A stretch of 64,000 nt of DNA from Olsenella sp. An188 (GTDB lineage: Bacteria > Actinomycetota > Coriobacteriia > Coriobacteriales > Atopobiaceae): NCBI RefSeq assembly GCF_002160255.1, contig NZ_NFKF01000003.1:62001-126000 (forward strand), in the 5' to 3' direction. Position numbers and translations under genes: made by a program. The notes beneath the pieces were generated by a model. That model was not told the origin of the DNA and did no database searches. It was given only the letters and a program-made list of their open reading frames with translations. How positions within the stretch are numbered: the first letter of the stretch is position 1; each line of letters begins with the position of its first letter. Below are positions 1-10,566 of this stretch, piece after piece.

Positions 1-74
1 GGCCCGGCCGGCTTGTGTCGCCTCGCGTCCGGGGCGATACTACTGGTGCACGGAAGCGGCTGGGAGGAGCCCCC

Positions 75-1055
75 ATGAGGATCATCGCCTTTGACGTCCG
101 CCCCGACGAGAGGGACGAGTTCGAGCGCCAGGCGGCGCGTGCCGACGTTGACGAGCTCGTCTGCCGCGAGGAGCCGCTCACCGCGTCCAACGCCGACGAC
201 GTGCGCGGGTTTGACGCCGCGCTCATCCTGGGGATGGTCAGCTACGACGAGGTTCTTCTCGCCGAGCTTGCCGCCCGCGGGCTGCGCGTGCTTGTCACCC
301 GAACGATCGGCACGGACCACATCGACCTCGCGGCCGCCGAGCGCCTGGGCATCAGCGTCTCCAACACGAGCTACGCGCCGGACAGCGTGGCCGACTTCAC
401 CCTCATGCTCATGCTCGTGGCGCTGCGCAAGTACAAGCCGATGGTCTACCGCCAGAACGTGAACGACTTCTCCCTCCCGGGTCTCATGGGCCGCACGCTC
501 GGCTCCCTCACGGTGGGCATCGTGGGCACGGGGCGTATTGGGTGCGCGGTGGCCCGGCGGCTTGGGGGCTTTGGCTCCACGGTGATCGGCTTTGACCCGC
601 ACCAGAGCGAGGCGTTTCTTCCCCTGGGGACGTACGTGACGCTCGAGGAGCTCTACCGGGGCTCCGACGTCATCACCTTCCACGTGCCGGCGACGCCCGA
701 GAACGACCGCATGGTCCGCGACGAGACCCTCGCGACGATGCGCGACGGCGTGGTGCTCGTCAACACGGCGCGCGCGAGCCTTATGGACGTGGACACGCTC
801 GTGCGCGGCGTGGAGACGGGAAAGATCGGCGCGCTCGCGATGGATGTCTTTGCGGGCGAGGACGAGATCTACCACGCCTCGCGCGTGAACGACATCATCG
901 CCAACCGCGACATGGCCTACCTGCGCCAGTTTCCCAACACGGTGCTCACGCAGCACGTTGCGTTCTACACGCGCGAGGCCGTGAACGAGATGGTGGCGCA
1001 TGCGGTGGATGCCGCGCTGCGGTGTGCGGGGCGCGACGGGGAGGCCCGGGAGTAG
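75..1055 (+). CDS. D-2-hydroxyacid dehydrogenase (D-lactate dehydrogenase-like)
   Basis: A 326-residue NAD-dependent D-isomer 2-hydroxyacid dehydrogenase, probably reducing pyruvate or another 2-oxoacid in the cytosol. The nucleotide-binding loop GIVGTGRIG lies near residue 150. The family catalytic Arg is seen in VNTARASLMD, the Glu in FAGEDE and the His in LTQHVAFYTREA. The length and the C-terminal block before the His match D-lactate dehydrogenase rather than phosphoglycerate dehydrogenase. The start at 75 was chosen because GGGAGGAG lies just upstream; a GTG at 15 is in frame but would add a non-conserved tail. A second, only distantly similar member is at 6428-7429. Substrate is uncertain: D-lactate, phenyllactate-type or branched hydroxyacids are all possible. 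Confidence 0.85.
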   Translation: MRIIAFDVRPDERDEFERQAARADVDELVCREEPLTASNADDVRGFDAALILGMVSYDEVLLAELAARGLRVLVTRTIGTDHIDLAAAERLGISVSNTSYAPDSVADFTLMLMLVALRKYKPMVYRQNVNDFSLPGLMGRTLGSLTVGIVGTGRIGCAVARRLGGFGSTVIGFDPHQSEAFLPLGTYVTLEELYRGSDVITFHVPATPENDRMVRDETLATMRDGVVLVNTARASLMDVDTLVRGVETGKIGALAMDVFAGEDEIYHASRVNDIIANRDMAYLRQFPNTVLTQHVAFYTREAVNEMVAHAVDAALRCAGRDGEARE

Positions 1056-1135
1056 TCGGCAGCCAGCTGAGCCGCGGCCCGCGCGCTCGCGCCCCGACCG
1101 CTTACGGCCCAGAAAATAGGCGAGCGGCGCGCGGC

Positions 1136-1141
1136 TAGAAT
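1136..1141 (+). promoter_or_regulatory. Candidate -10 element TAGAAT upstream of the GH13 gene
   Basis: TAGAAT lies 38 bases before the chosen start of the GH13 gene. No good -35 hexamer is visible at 16-18 bases spacing, so this is a weak call. Confidence 0.3.
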
Positions 1142-1178
1142 GATGGGGTCCGCGGACCTTCCCCGAGAGGAGCCCCTC

Positions 1179-2528
1179 ATGAGCTGGTATGAGCCGTCCT
1201 TTGTCTATCAGGTGTACCCGCTGGGACTGACCGGAGCCCCGCACGAGAACGACGGCGTGCTCGAGCACCGTATCCTGCAGCTCGTTGACAACGGCTGGAT
1301 CGAGCACATGGCCAAGCTCGGTGCAACGTGCCTGCTGCTCAACCCGGTCTTTGAGTCGGACGCCCACGGCTACGACACGCGCGACTACACGAAGGTGGAC
1401 TGCCGCCTCGGCACCAACGAGGACCTGCGCACGGTGGTGGACGCCGCGCACGCCGCGGGCATGAAGGTTCTTCTCGACGGCGTGTTCAACCACGTGGGCC
1501 GCGGATTCTGGGCGTTTCAGGACGTGCTCCAGCGGCGCGGCGAGAGCCCGTATGCCGGCTGGTTCGAGATCGACTGGAACGGGAACAACCAGTGGGGCGA
1601 CGGCCTGTCATACACCTGCTGGGAGGGCGTGCCCTACCTCGTGAAGCTCAACCACTGGAGCGCTGAGCTCAACGACTACCTGGCCGACGTCATCCGCGGT
1701 TGGGTGCGCGAGTTCGACGTCGACGGCCTGCGCCTGGACGTTGCCTACTGCCTCGACCAGGGGTTCCTCCGCTTCCTGCGAAACCTCGCCAACAGCATCG
1801 GCCAGGAGCGCGGCGAGAAGTTCGTGCTGCTGGGCGAGACCATGTTCGGCGACTACAACCAGTGGATGGCCGAGGACATGTGCGACTCGGTGACCAACTA
1901 CGAGGCGTACAAGGGCCTGTGGTCCTCGATGAACTCCGCCAACATGCACGAGATCGCCTACGCGCTCGAGCGCCAGAGCGGAAGCCAGCCCTGGGACCTC
2001 TACACCGGCCGGCACCTGCTCGACTTCGTTGACAACCACGACGTTCCGCGCATCGCCACCAAGCTCGACGACACGCGCCAGCTGCGCCCGCTCTACGGCC
2101 TGCTGTTTGCCATGTGCGGCGTCCCGAGCGTCTACTATGGCTCGGAGTGGGGCATCGAGGGCGAGCAGCTCCCCGGCGACCACGAGCTGCGCCCCGCGCT
2201 CGACGCGCCCGAGTGGAACGAGCTCACCGACTGGATCGCCGCGCTCGCCGAGGCGCGCGCCAAGAGCCCGGCCATCGTCTGGGGAGACTACGCGCAGCTC
2301 CAGTGCCAGCCGCAGCAGCTCGTGTTCCAGCGCCGCTACGCGGGCGGCGAGCACGGTGAGGCGCAGCGCGTCATCGTGGCGATAAACGCGGGCGCGGAGC
2401 CGGCCGTCGTGCACTTCGACGCCCAGTGCGGCCGCGCGGTGGACCTCATCACGGGCGAGGACCACGACTTCGGAGGCGGCTCCGAGCTCGCGCCCTTCTC
2501 GACGCGCTACTGGCTCTGCGAGCGGTGA
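1179..2528 (+). CDS. Alpha-amylase family glycoside hydrolase (GH13)
   Basis: A 449-residue cytosolic GH13 enzyme without signal peptide, likely hydrolysing maltodextrins or cyclodextrins. All four GH13 regions are present: DGVFNH at about residues 100-105, GLRLDVA with the nucleophile at about Asp187, GETMF with the acid/base at about Glu220, and FVDNHD with the transition-state Asp at about 288. The length is at the short end and there is no extra starch-binding domain. The start at 1179 follows GAGAGGAGCC; an upstream ATG at 1140 is in frame but less well placed. The last 15 codons are duplicated downstream at 4595-4639, on the far side of the DUF262 gene. Exact specificity (cyclomaltodextrinase, neopullulanase, alpha-glucosidase) cannot be told. 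Confidence 0.85.
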   Translation: MSWYEPSFVYQVYPLGLTGAPHENDGVLEHRILQLVDNGWIEHMAKLGATCLLLNPVFESDAHGYDTRDYTKVDCRLGTNEDLRTVVDAAHAAGMKVLLDGVFNHVGRGFWAFQDVLQRRGESPYAGWFEIDWNGNNQWGDGLSYTCWEGVPYLVKLNHWSAELNDYLADVIRGWVREFDVDGLRLDVAYCLDQGFLRFLRNLANSIGQERGEKFVLLGETMFGDYNQWMAEDMCDSVTNYEAYKGLWSSMNSANMHEIAYALERQSGSQPWDLYTGRHLLDFVDNHDVPRIATKLDDTRQLRPLYGLLFAMCGVPSVYYGSEWGIEGEQLPGDHELRPALDAPEWNELTDWIAALAEARAKSPAIVWGDYAQLQCQPQQLVFQRRYAGGEHGEAQRVIVAINAGAEPAVVHFDAQCGRAVDLITGEDHDFGGGSELAPFSTRYWLCER

Positions 2529-2727
2529 CCCTGCATGGCGAAACGACGCGGCTAATGGGGTGGAGATGGGTTGTCAGTGGTTTTTTCTGGACCCCTCGAG
2601 TAGGCGGAAGAGCGCGCAAGCCTCTGACCTGCGGTTGTTCAGAAGTTAGAGCTGGTTGCTACTTGGAGGGTCCCGAAAAAACCACTGATAACCCAAATTG
2701 AAGGGCCGGAACTGCCGCGCTTTCGGG
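2484..2727 (+). repeat. Long direct repeat, copy 1 (GH13 3' end plus downstream element)
   Basis: This 244-base segment begins GAGCTCGCGCCCTTC inside the last 15 codons of the GH13 gene and ends GCGCTTTCGGG in the intergenic region. It recurs at 4595-4837 with only a handful of substitutions and one base missing. The two copies flank the DUF262 gene exactly. This is what a single crossover between the chromosome and a circle carrying the same segment would leave. Confidence 0.95.
2568..2694. repeat. 20-base inverted repeat, element copy 1
   Basis: The left arm GGGTTGTCAGTGGTTTTTTC at 2568-2587 is matched by an inverted right arm at 2675-2694, with one change that would still pair as G-U in RNA. 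About 87 bases lie between the arms. The second copy at 4679-4804 pairs perfectly. It could be a miniature inverted-repeat element or a structured transcript 3' end. Confidence 0.8.
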
Positions 2728-2783
2728 TCGGAAACTGCGCGTTTGGCTCGGGCCACGGCGGCGCTGGGGTTGTCGGATGATCG

Positions 2784-4475
2784 CTATCCGAGGAGCTCGC
2801 GAAGCCTTTGAGTCAAAAGGGCTTTCCTGCGCTCGTAGAATTCGCCGAAGTCCCTGATCTCAAGGGAGGCTCCGTCGGGGATGAGTGCCTCCTCGCGGAA
2901 CCTCCTCTGTTGCTCGCCGTTCATTTCGTCGTAGTAATTGATGAGGGACATGTCGCTCTTGCTGCCGTTGCTTCGGCCTTCGAGGAGCTGGAGGTTGGGG
3001 AGTCGGTCTCGATTTCTCCTCCACGCAATCCAGTCTTCTCTCGAGACGCCTGACGGGGCAGTGCGGTCGAAGCGATCGCGCGGGTGAAGGTGGTCCTGTT
3101 CGTAGTGGTAGTTCTTGTTCATCCAGCCAGCGCCAAGAAACGAGAGCGCCTCCCCGGCAACACGGCTGCCCTTTTCCGAGTTGATGATGTCGTCGATTTT
3201 GCCGTCTGTTACCCTGAGGTCCCCAATTTGGTCGAGCATGTCAGCGGTAATCTCGAAGTTATAGTTGTTGATGCTGCTCTTCATCTGTTGCAATTTTGAC
3301 GTTGTTCCCGATTGGAAGTAGGTGAAGAGCACCGCTCGAACAAGGTATGCCCTGACACCTTCACGGTTGGTCTCGTAGTTGGGGTTGTAGTGCATGAGGT
3401 AGATGATGGGGAGCAGAACGTTCCAGCCCTTTGAGAACCTTTCTACCTCGATGTTCATGCTGCGTAGGAACTCGGCGAGCTCGTCGAGGGTTCGTCCGAA
3501 GGAGGCCCAGTCGTTTTTGAGCTCGTTGGCGACACGCTTGTCGATGGTCGATTTCACGACGTCGCCGTATAGCATGAGGGCGGTACGGATGATGAAGTCT
3601 GTTCCAAAGTCCGCAAATGGTCCCGTAAGGACGCTTCCGAACTCCGCCTTTGCGCGTGGCCAGTAAGCCTCGAGGATGGACATGGTGATCTCGTGCTTCT
3701 TGAGGGGCTTTCCGCCGCTGTTGAACCGCACGAACATCTCGAGGGCGTCGTCCTGCTTCATGTCCCTGATCTCGGTGAAGCGGACGAGCTTTTCCTCGTA
3801 GATTTTGCTGCAGAGCTTGCTAAGCGTTGAGCGGGCATACTCTTTGCTGCTGGGAGGAACGTTGGCAATCGCGGCTTCGATTGCGTCAGGCCGAGTCCCG
3901 ACATCTCGATACGCTTCGTCGAGGACCTTTCTTATCTCAAATTGAGTTGGGCTCAGTTTTCCAACCTTGTCCGTAAAGCGGACATCGAATCGCTTGCTGT
4001 TGTACTCGTCCTCATCGACCATAAGCCTATGCTCGTTGAGCTCGATCACGAGCTTCGTGATCGTTCCACCGGAGCCGCTCTTCCGTGCGTGCTTCTGCCT
4101 TAGGTACGTCTTTCCGAGGAGCGAGAGAAGCAGGGATGTAAGGCGCTGCTGTCCATCAAGGACGGCCGTGTCGGTTACCGAGATGTCTACGGTGCCGAGC
4201 TCATAGTTGGGCATGTCTGACTGCTTCCTGCTGTTGAAGGTGGCCTCGTGCAGGAATTCGCAGAAATACGTGTCGGGATTTACGTTGGCGCTGTCTAGGT
4301 GCCAGAAAAGAAAGGTTGAGATGGGGTAGTCAAGAAGGATTGAGTCCCAGAGCTTCTCGATTTGCTCCATGCTCCAGACGAACTGTCGCTGGAAGGCGGG
4401 CATCACATAGCGGCCCTCCCGTATCTTCAAAAGCGCGTCATAGATCGTGATGCTGCCATCTACAAGAACGCTCAT
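2784..4475 (-). CDS. DUF262 / HNH-type protein (GmrSD-like nuclease candidate)
   Basis: A 563-residue protein with an N-terminal DUF262 (ParB/sulfiredoxin-like) domain, marked by the DGQQR motif at residues 107-111. A C-terminal HNH-like block has DHLHP at about 461-465, NLQLL at about 494 and NGSK at about 503-506. DUF262 plus a nuclease domain is the plan of GmrSD-type type IV restriction enzymes and of other phage-defence proteins; a role here in restricting modified or foreign DNA is inference. The start at 4475 follows GGAGG on the minus strand; an ATG at 4550 is in frame but has no such site. Base composition is clearly lower in GC than the neighbours, and the gene lies between two direct repeats, so it looks horizontally acquired. 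No partner gene is adjacent. Confidence 0.8.
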   Translation of the reverse strand: MSVLVDGSITIYDALLKIREGRYVMPAFQRQFVWSMEQIEKLWDSILLDYPISTFLFWHLDSANVNPDTYFCEFLHEATFNSRKQSDMPNYELGTVDISVTDTAVLDGQQRLTSLLLSLLGKTYLRQKHARKSGSGGTITKLVIELNEHRLMVDEDEYNSKRFDVRFTDKVGKLSPTQFEIRKVLDEAYRDVGTRPDAIEAAIANVPPSSKEYARSTLSKLCSKIYEEKLVRFTEIRDMKQDDALEMFVRFNSGGKPLKKHEITMSILEAYWPRAKAEFGSVLTGPFADFGTDFIIRTALMLYGDVVKSTIDKRVANELKNDWASFGRTLDELAEFLRSMNIEVERFSKGWNVLLPIIYLMHYNPNYETNREGVRAYLVRAVLFTYFQSGTTSKLQQMKSSINNYNFEITADMLDQIGDLRVTDGKIDDIINSEKGSRVAGEALSFLGAGWMNKNYHYEQDHLHPRDRFDRTAPSGVSREDWIAWRRNRDRLPNLQLLEGRSNGSKSDMSLINYYDEMNGEQQRRFREEALIPDGASLEIRDFGEFYERRKALLTQRLRELLG

Positions 4476-4594
4476 CACGTGCCTCCAGTTCCCGTCCCGC
4501 CCCGTCATACGACCGGCTGGCAGGACTGCCCCATCGCCTGTCCTTCTCAATTTGAAGGTCCGTTCTAGTCATTGTATTCAACGAGATAGCCGTT

Positions 4595-4837
4595 GAGCTC
4601 GCGCCCTTCTCGACGCGCTACTGGCTCTGCGAGCGGTGATTTTGCATGGCGAAACGACGCTGCTAATGGGGTGAAGACGGGTTGTCAGTGGTTTTTTCTG
4701 GACTCTCGAGTAGGCGGAAGGGCGCGCAAGCCTCTGACCTGCGGTTGTTCAGAAGTTAGAGCTGGTTGCTACTTGGAGGGACCCGAAAAAACCACTGACA
4801 ACCCAAATTGAAGGGCCGGAACTGCCGCGCTTTCGGG
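4595..4837 (+). repeat. Long direct repeat, copy 2
   Basis: This is the second copy of the segment at 2484-2727. It starts with the terminal 15 codons and stop of the GH13 gene, now without a gene body in front, and runs to the same end point. The region 4476-4594 between it and the DUF262 start holds the DUF262 upstream sequence; a TACAAT-like hexamer is there but no convincing promoter. Confidence 0.95.
4679..4804. repeat. 20-base inverted repeat, element copy 2
   Basis: The arms 4679-4698 and 4785-4804 are perfect 20-base inverted repeats (GGGTTGTCAGTGGTTTTTTC and its complement). The intervening 86 bases closely match copy 1. Confidence 0.85.
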
Positions 4838-4869
4838 AAACGTGCGATGCCGTGCCCCTCACACGGCAA

Positions 4870-4902
4870 GAGGCCCCGAGAAGCCGAGCTTCCCGGGGCC
4901 TC
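4870..4902 (-). terminator. Hairpin downstream of pyruvate kinase
   Basis: A 14-base inverted repeat with one mismatch (GAGGCCCCGAGAAG against CTTCCCGGGGCCTC) lies just past the pyruvate kinase stop. There is no T-run, so it may be a transcript-stabilising hairpin as much as a terminator. Confidence 0.55.
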
Positions 4903-4926
4903 AGACTTGCAGGTGGAACGTCTGCC

Positions 4927-6375
4927 TTACTGGACCTGCGCCACCATCGCCATGTTGGTGGAGGTGGTGTAGTCGCCAAGGCGCGGCGAGGTCTGCGGGT
5001 CGCCGGCGGTGATGACCACGATGTCGCCAGACTCGACGAGGTCGTTGTCACGCGCGACGGTCAGCGCGTTGTAGAGCGTGCTCGAGAGCGAGCCCTGCTC
5101 GGTGGTGCGGTACGCGTAGACGCCCCAGTAGAAGCAGGTGCGACGGATGGTCTCCAAGCTCGGGGACATCGCGAAGAGCGGCATCTTCGGGCGGAAGGTG
5201 GAGATCAGGCGCGCGGAGCGGCCGGAGTGGGTGGGGGCCAGGATGCACTTGGCGTTCACGCGGTCGGCCATCTCGAGCGCGGCGAAGCCGGTGGCGCCGT
5301 TGACGTTGCGCACGCCGCCGCGGTCGTGGTACTCCTTGCGCTCGGGCAGGTACTTCTCGGTCTCCTTGCAGATCTCGGACATGGTGCGCACGGCGTCGAT
5401 CGGGTACTTGCCGGCAGCGGTCTCGCCGGAGAGCATGACGCAGTCGGTGCCGTCGTAGATGGCGTTGGCGACGTCGGTGATCTCGGCGCGCGTGGGACGC
5501 GGGTTGCGCTGCATGGAGTCGAGCATCTGCGTGGCGGTGATGACCGGCTTGTAGTGCGCGTTGCACTTCTTGATGATGGTCTTCTGGATGTGGGGCACCT
5601 CGGCGGCGGGCACCTCGACGCCCAGGTCGCCGCGGGCGACCATGATGCCGTCGGCCTCGTGCAGGATCTCGTCGAAGTTCTTGACGCCCAGGGCGCTCTC
5701 GATCTTGGGGAAGATCAGCACGTTGGGCGCGCCCATCTCGACGCAGATCTTGCGGATCTCGTTGACGGCCGCGCCGTCGCGGATGAAGGACGCGGCGATG
5801 GCGTCGATGCCGAGCTCGCAGCCAAACATGATGTCGGCGCGGTCCTGCGCGGTGACGGACGGCAGGTTGATGTTGAGGTTGGGGAAGTTGACGCCCTTGT
5901 GCTCGCCCAGCTCGCCGCCGTTGGTGATGGTGCAGGTGATGTCGGTGCCCTCGACGCTCACGACCTCAAGGCCGATGAGGCCGTCGTCGATCAGGATGAC
6001 GGTGCCCTCCTCGACCTCCTGCGGGAGGTTCTTGTAGTCGAGCGAGAAGCGCTCGGCGGTGCCGATGACGTCGTCGTCGGTGGTGATCACGCAGGTCTTG
6101 CCCGTCTCGAGCGTGACCTTCTTGCCGTCCTGGAGAAGGCCGGTGCGCACCTCGGGGCCCTTGGTGTCGAGCAGGATTGCCACCGGGATGGACAGCTCCG
6201 CAGAGAGGGCGCGCACGCGCTCGATGTTCTTGCGGTGGTACTCGTGGCTGCCGTGGGAGAAGTTGAAGCGCGCGACGTTCATGCCGTGCAGGATGAGCTG
6301 GCGCAGCACCTCCTCGTCTTCGGTGGCCGGACCCATGGTGCAAACGATCTTGGTCTTCTTCTTGGAAAATGCCAT
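4927..6375 (-). CDS. pyk: Pyruvate kinase
   Basis: A 482-residue cytosolic enzyme converting phosphoenolpyruvate and ADP to pyruvate and ATP. Seen: the N-terminal TKIVCTMGPAT, the NFSHGSHEYH motif, KGPEVRTG, and the active-site block TATQMLDSM followed by NAIYDGTDCVMLSGETA. The length equals a standard single-copy bacterial pyruvate kinase with the C-terminal allosteric domain and no PEP-utiliser extension. The ATG at 6375 was chosen because GAAAGGGTT lies directly upstream; an ATG at 6393 overlaps that ribosome site. The D-lactate dehydrogenase gene ends 52 bases upstream on the same strand, so the two probably share a transcript that makes and then reduces pyruvate. Confidence 0.97.
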   Translation of the reverse strand: MAFSKKKTKIVCTMGPATEDEEVLRQLILHGMNVARFNFSHGSHEYHRKNIERVRALSAELSIPVAILLDTKGPEVRTGLLQDGKKVTLETGKTCVITTDDDVIGTAERFSLDYKNLPQEVEEGTVILIDDGLIGLEVVSVEGTDITCTITNGGELGEHKGVNFPNLNINLPSVTAQDRADIMFGCELGIDAIAASFIRDGAAVNEIRKICVEMGAPNVLIFPKIESALGVKNFDEILHEADGIMVARGDLGVEVPAAEVPHIQKTIIKKCNAHYKPVITATQMLDSMQRNPRPTRAEITDVANAIYDGTDCVMLSGETAAGKYPIDAVRTMSEICKETEKYLPERKEYHDRGGVRNVNGATGFAALEMADRVNAKCILAPTHSGRSARLISTFRPKMPLFAMSPSLETIRRTCFYWGVYAYRTTEQGSLSSTLYNALTVARDNDLVESGDIVVITAGDPQTSPRLGDYTTSTNMAMVAQVQ

Positions 6376-6427
6376 CTGAACCCTTTCTTTCAATGGCGGT
6401 GTGTCAGCGACGTCGGCGGGCGGGTGC

Positions 6428-7429
6428 CTAGCAGACGACGCTGCGGTCGACGAAGTCGGTGCCGTTGGCGAAGGCCTGGGCGTTGTCGAGCGTGACGCGG
6501 GCGATCTCGCCGAGCGCCTCGTGCGTGAAGAACGCCTGGTGGCTCGTCATGACGACGTTGGGGAAGGAGCAGAGACGGGCGGTCACGGAGTCGATGACCT
6601 GGCCGGCGCGGTTCTGGTAGACGTTCGGGCCCTCCTCGTCGTAGACGTCGAGGCCGGCCGCGCCGATCTTGCCGGAGAGGATGCCGCGGATGAGCGCCTG
6701 GGTGTCGACGAGGCCGCCGCGCCCGGTGTTCACGAAGATCACGCCGTCCTTCATCTTGTCGATGGACTCGTCGTTGATCATGTGGCGGCTCTCCTCGTTG
6801 AGGAAGGCGTGCAGCGAGATGAGGTCGGAGCGGCGGTAGAGCTCGTCGTAGTCGACGTACTCGTCAACCACGCCGTCGTCCACGAGCTTCTGGTTGGGGT
6901 AGAGGTCGGAGCCCAGGACCGTCATGCCGAAGCCCTTGCAGATGCGGCAGAGGGCGGCGCCGATGCGGCCGGTGCCGATGATGCCGGCGGTCTTGCCGTA
7001 GAGCGTCTCGCCGACCAGGCCGTCGAGGGAGAAGTCGTTCTCACGGACGCGGATGTAGCCCTTGACGATGCGGCGGTTGGCTGCGAGCGCGAGGCCCATG
7101 GCGTGCTCGGCGATGGCCTCGGGGGAGTAGGCCGGGACGCGCGTGACCTTCATGCCGAGGTCCTTGGCGACGGCGACGTTGACGGCGTCGAAGCCGGCGC
7201 AGCGCATGAGGACGAGCTTCACGCCAAAGCCCGCGAGGATCTCGAGGGTCATGGCGCCGGCGTCGGCGTTGACGAACGCGCACACGGCGTCGTAGCCACG
7301 GGCGAGGGCGGCGGTCATGGGGGTGAGGTTGGTCTCGGTGAAGTCGATCTTGAGGTCGGGATAGTTGACGAGCTCCTTGCTGAAGGAGTTCTTGTCATAG
7401 CTGGCGGTACCGAAGAACAGGATCTTCAT
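6428..7429 (-). CDS. D-lactate dehydrogenase family protein
   Basis: A 333-residue NAD-dependent D-2-hydroxyacid dehydrogenase, most likely D-lactate dehydrogenase. Seen: GIIGTGRIG, NTGRGGLVDT with the catalytic Arg, YDEEGPN with the Glu, and MTSHQAFFTHEAL with the His; the last block is typical of D-LDH. The start at 7429 follows AAAGGACGC; a more upstream in-frame start at 7510 is unsupported. It lies upstream of pyruvate kinase on the same strand, consistent with a role as the fermentative end step that regenerates NAD. It differs clearly from the related protein at 75-1055. Confidence 0.9.
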   Translation of the reverse strand: MKILFFGTASYDKNSFSKELVNYPDLKIDFTETNLTPMTAALARGYDAVCAFVNADAGAMTLEILAGFGVKLVLMRCAGFDAVNVAVAKDLGMKVTRVPAYSPEAIAEHAMGLALAANRRIVKGYIRVRENDFSLDGLVGETLYGKTAGIIGTGRIGAALCRICKGFGMTVLGSDLYPNQKLVDDGVVDEYVDYDELYRRSDLISLHAFLNEESRHMINDESIDKMKDGVIFVNTGRGGLVDTQALIRGILSGKIGAAGLDVYDEEGPNVYQNRAGQVIDSVTARLCSFPNVVMTSHQAFFTHEALGEIARVTLDNAQAFANGTDFVDRSVVC

Positions 7430-7620
7430 TGACGCGTCCTTTCCCGTGCGCGCACCCACGTGCGCTCGAACAACCATACGACTCACCAGTTTAGCGCACG
7501 CAAGGGCCATGTAAGCTCTCCGTCCACCGAAAAAAGCTTGCGCTGCGCCCCCGACTTGCGATAAATGCGCGCGAGACGTGTTTCTGCCGGCCGAATTTGG
7601 GTATCATAGTGCCTTGTTCT

Positions 7621-7648
7621 GTCAGCTGCCCGGCATGGCAGCCATGAC
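7621..7648 (+). promoter_or_regulatory. Leader hairpin upstream of the Ca2+-ATPase
   Basis: GTCA-GCTGCC pairs with GGCAGC-(CA)-TGAC around a six-base loop. It stands just before the ribosome-site-masking stem at 7661-7717 and may form one folded leader with it. Confidence 0.5.
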
Positions 7649-7660
7649 GAGCCCTTGCCC

Positions 7661-7717
7661 CTCCTGGGGAATTACGATCGGGCGTCAAGTCTGTCGGGCG
7701 AACGTCCTACCCAGGAG
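7661..7717 (+). promoter_or_regulatory. Stem masking the ATPase ribosome site (candidate translational switch)
   Basis: CTCCTGGG at 7661-7668 is perfectly complementary to CCCAGGAG at 7710-7717, which contains part of the ribosome site AGGAGGAG of the following TTG-start gene. Pairing would hide the site. I compared the enclosed 41 bases with yybP-ykoY and NiCo riboswitch landmarks and found no convincing match. Confidence 0.45.
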
Positions 7718-7727
7718 GAGAAAAACG

Positions 7728-10403
<2,676 letters not shown>

Positions 10404-10436
10404 CCTCGCTTGCCAGACCGCATCAGTGTCTCCTCT

Positions 10437-10466
10437 GGGGCCGCCTTCGGGCGGCCCCCTCTTTTT
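10437..10466 (+). terminator. Rho-independent terminator of the Ca2+-ATPase gene
   Basis: A nine-base perfect stem GGGGCCGCC / GGCGGCCCC with a TTCG loop is followed by CTCTTTTT. Confidence 0.92.
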
Positions 10467-10523
10467 GCGCGCGGCTCGTGCGGACCCTCGGGGCGGGACG
10501 CGGGCCGCGCGGGCGTCAAGCCG

Positions 10524-10529
10524 TATAAT
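10524..10529 (+). promoter_or_regulatory. -10 element TATAAT upstream of rsgA
   Basis: A consensus TATAAT lies 38 bases before the GTG start of rsgA. The -35 region is poor. Its position excludes the ATG at 10528 as the start. Confidence 0.55.
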
Positions 10530-10566
10530 GGCCACGTCGTTTCATGACCGGAGACGGGGTGGTCAC

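Noticed and set aside
4852-6495. Long open frame opposite pyruvate kinase
   Set aside because: It mirrors the conserved pyk gene; its protein is Val/Gly/Asp/Leu-rich with no domain and arises from GC-biased third positions.
7661-7717. yybP-ykoY or NiCo riboswitch
   Set aside because: The conserved loop sequences I know for those classes are not present; only the ribosome-site-masking stem is supported.
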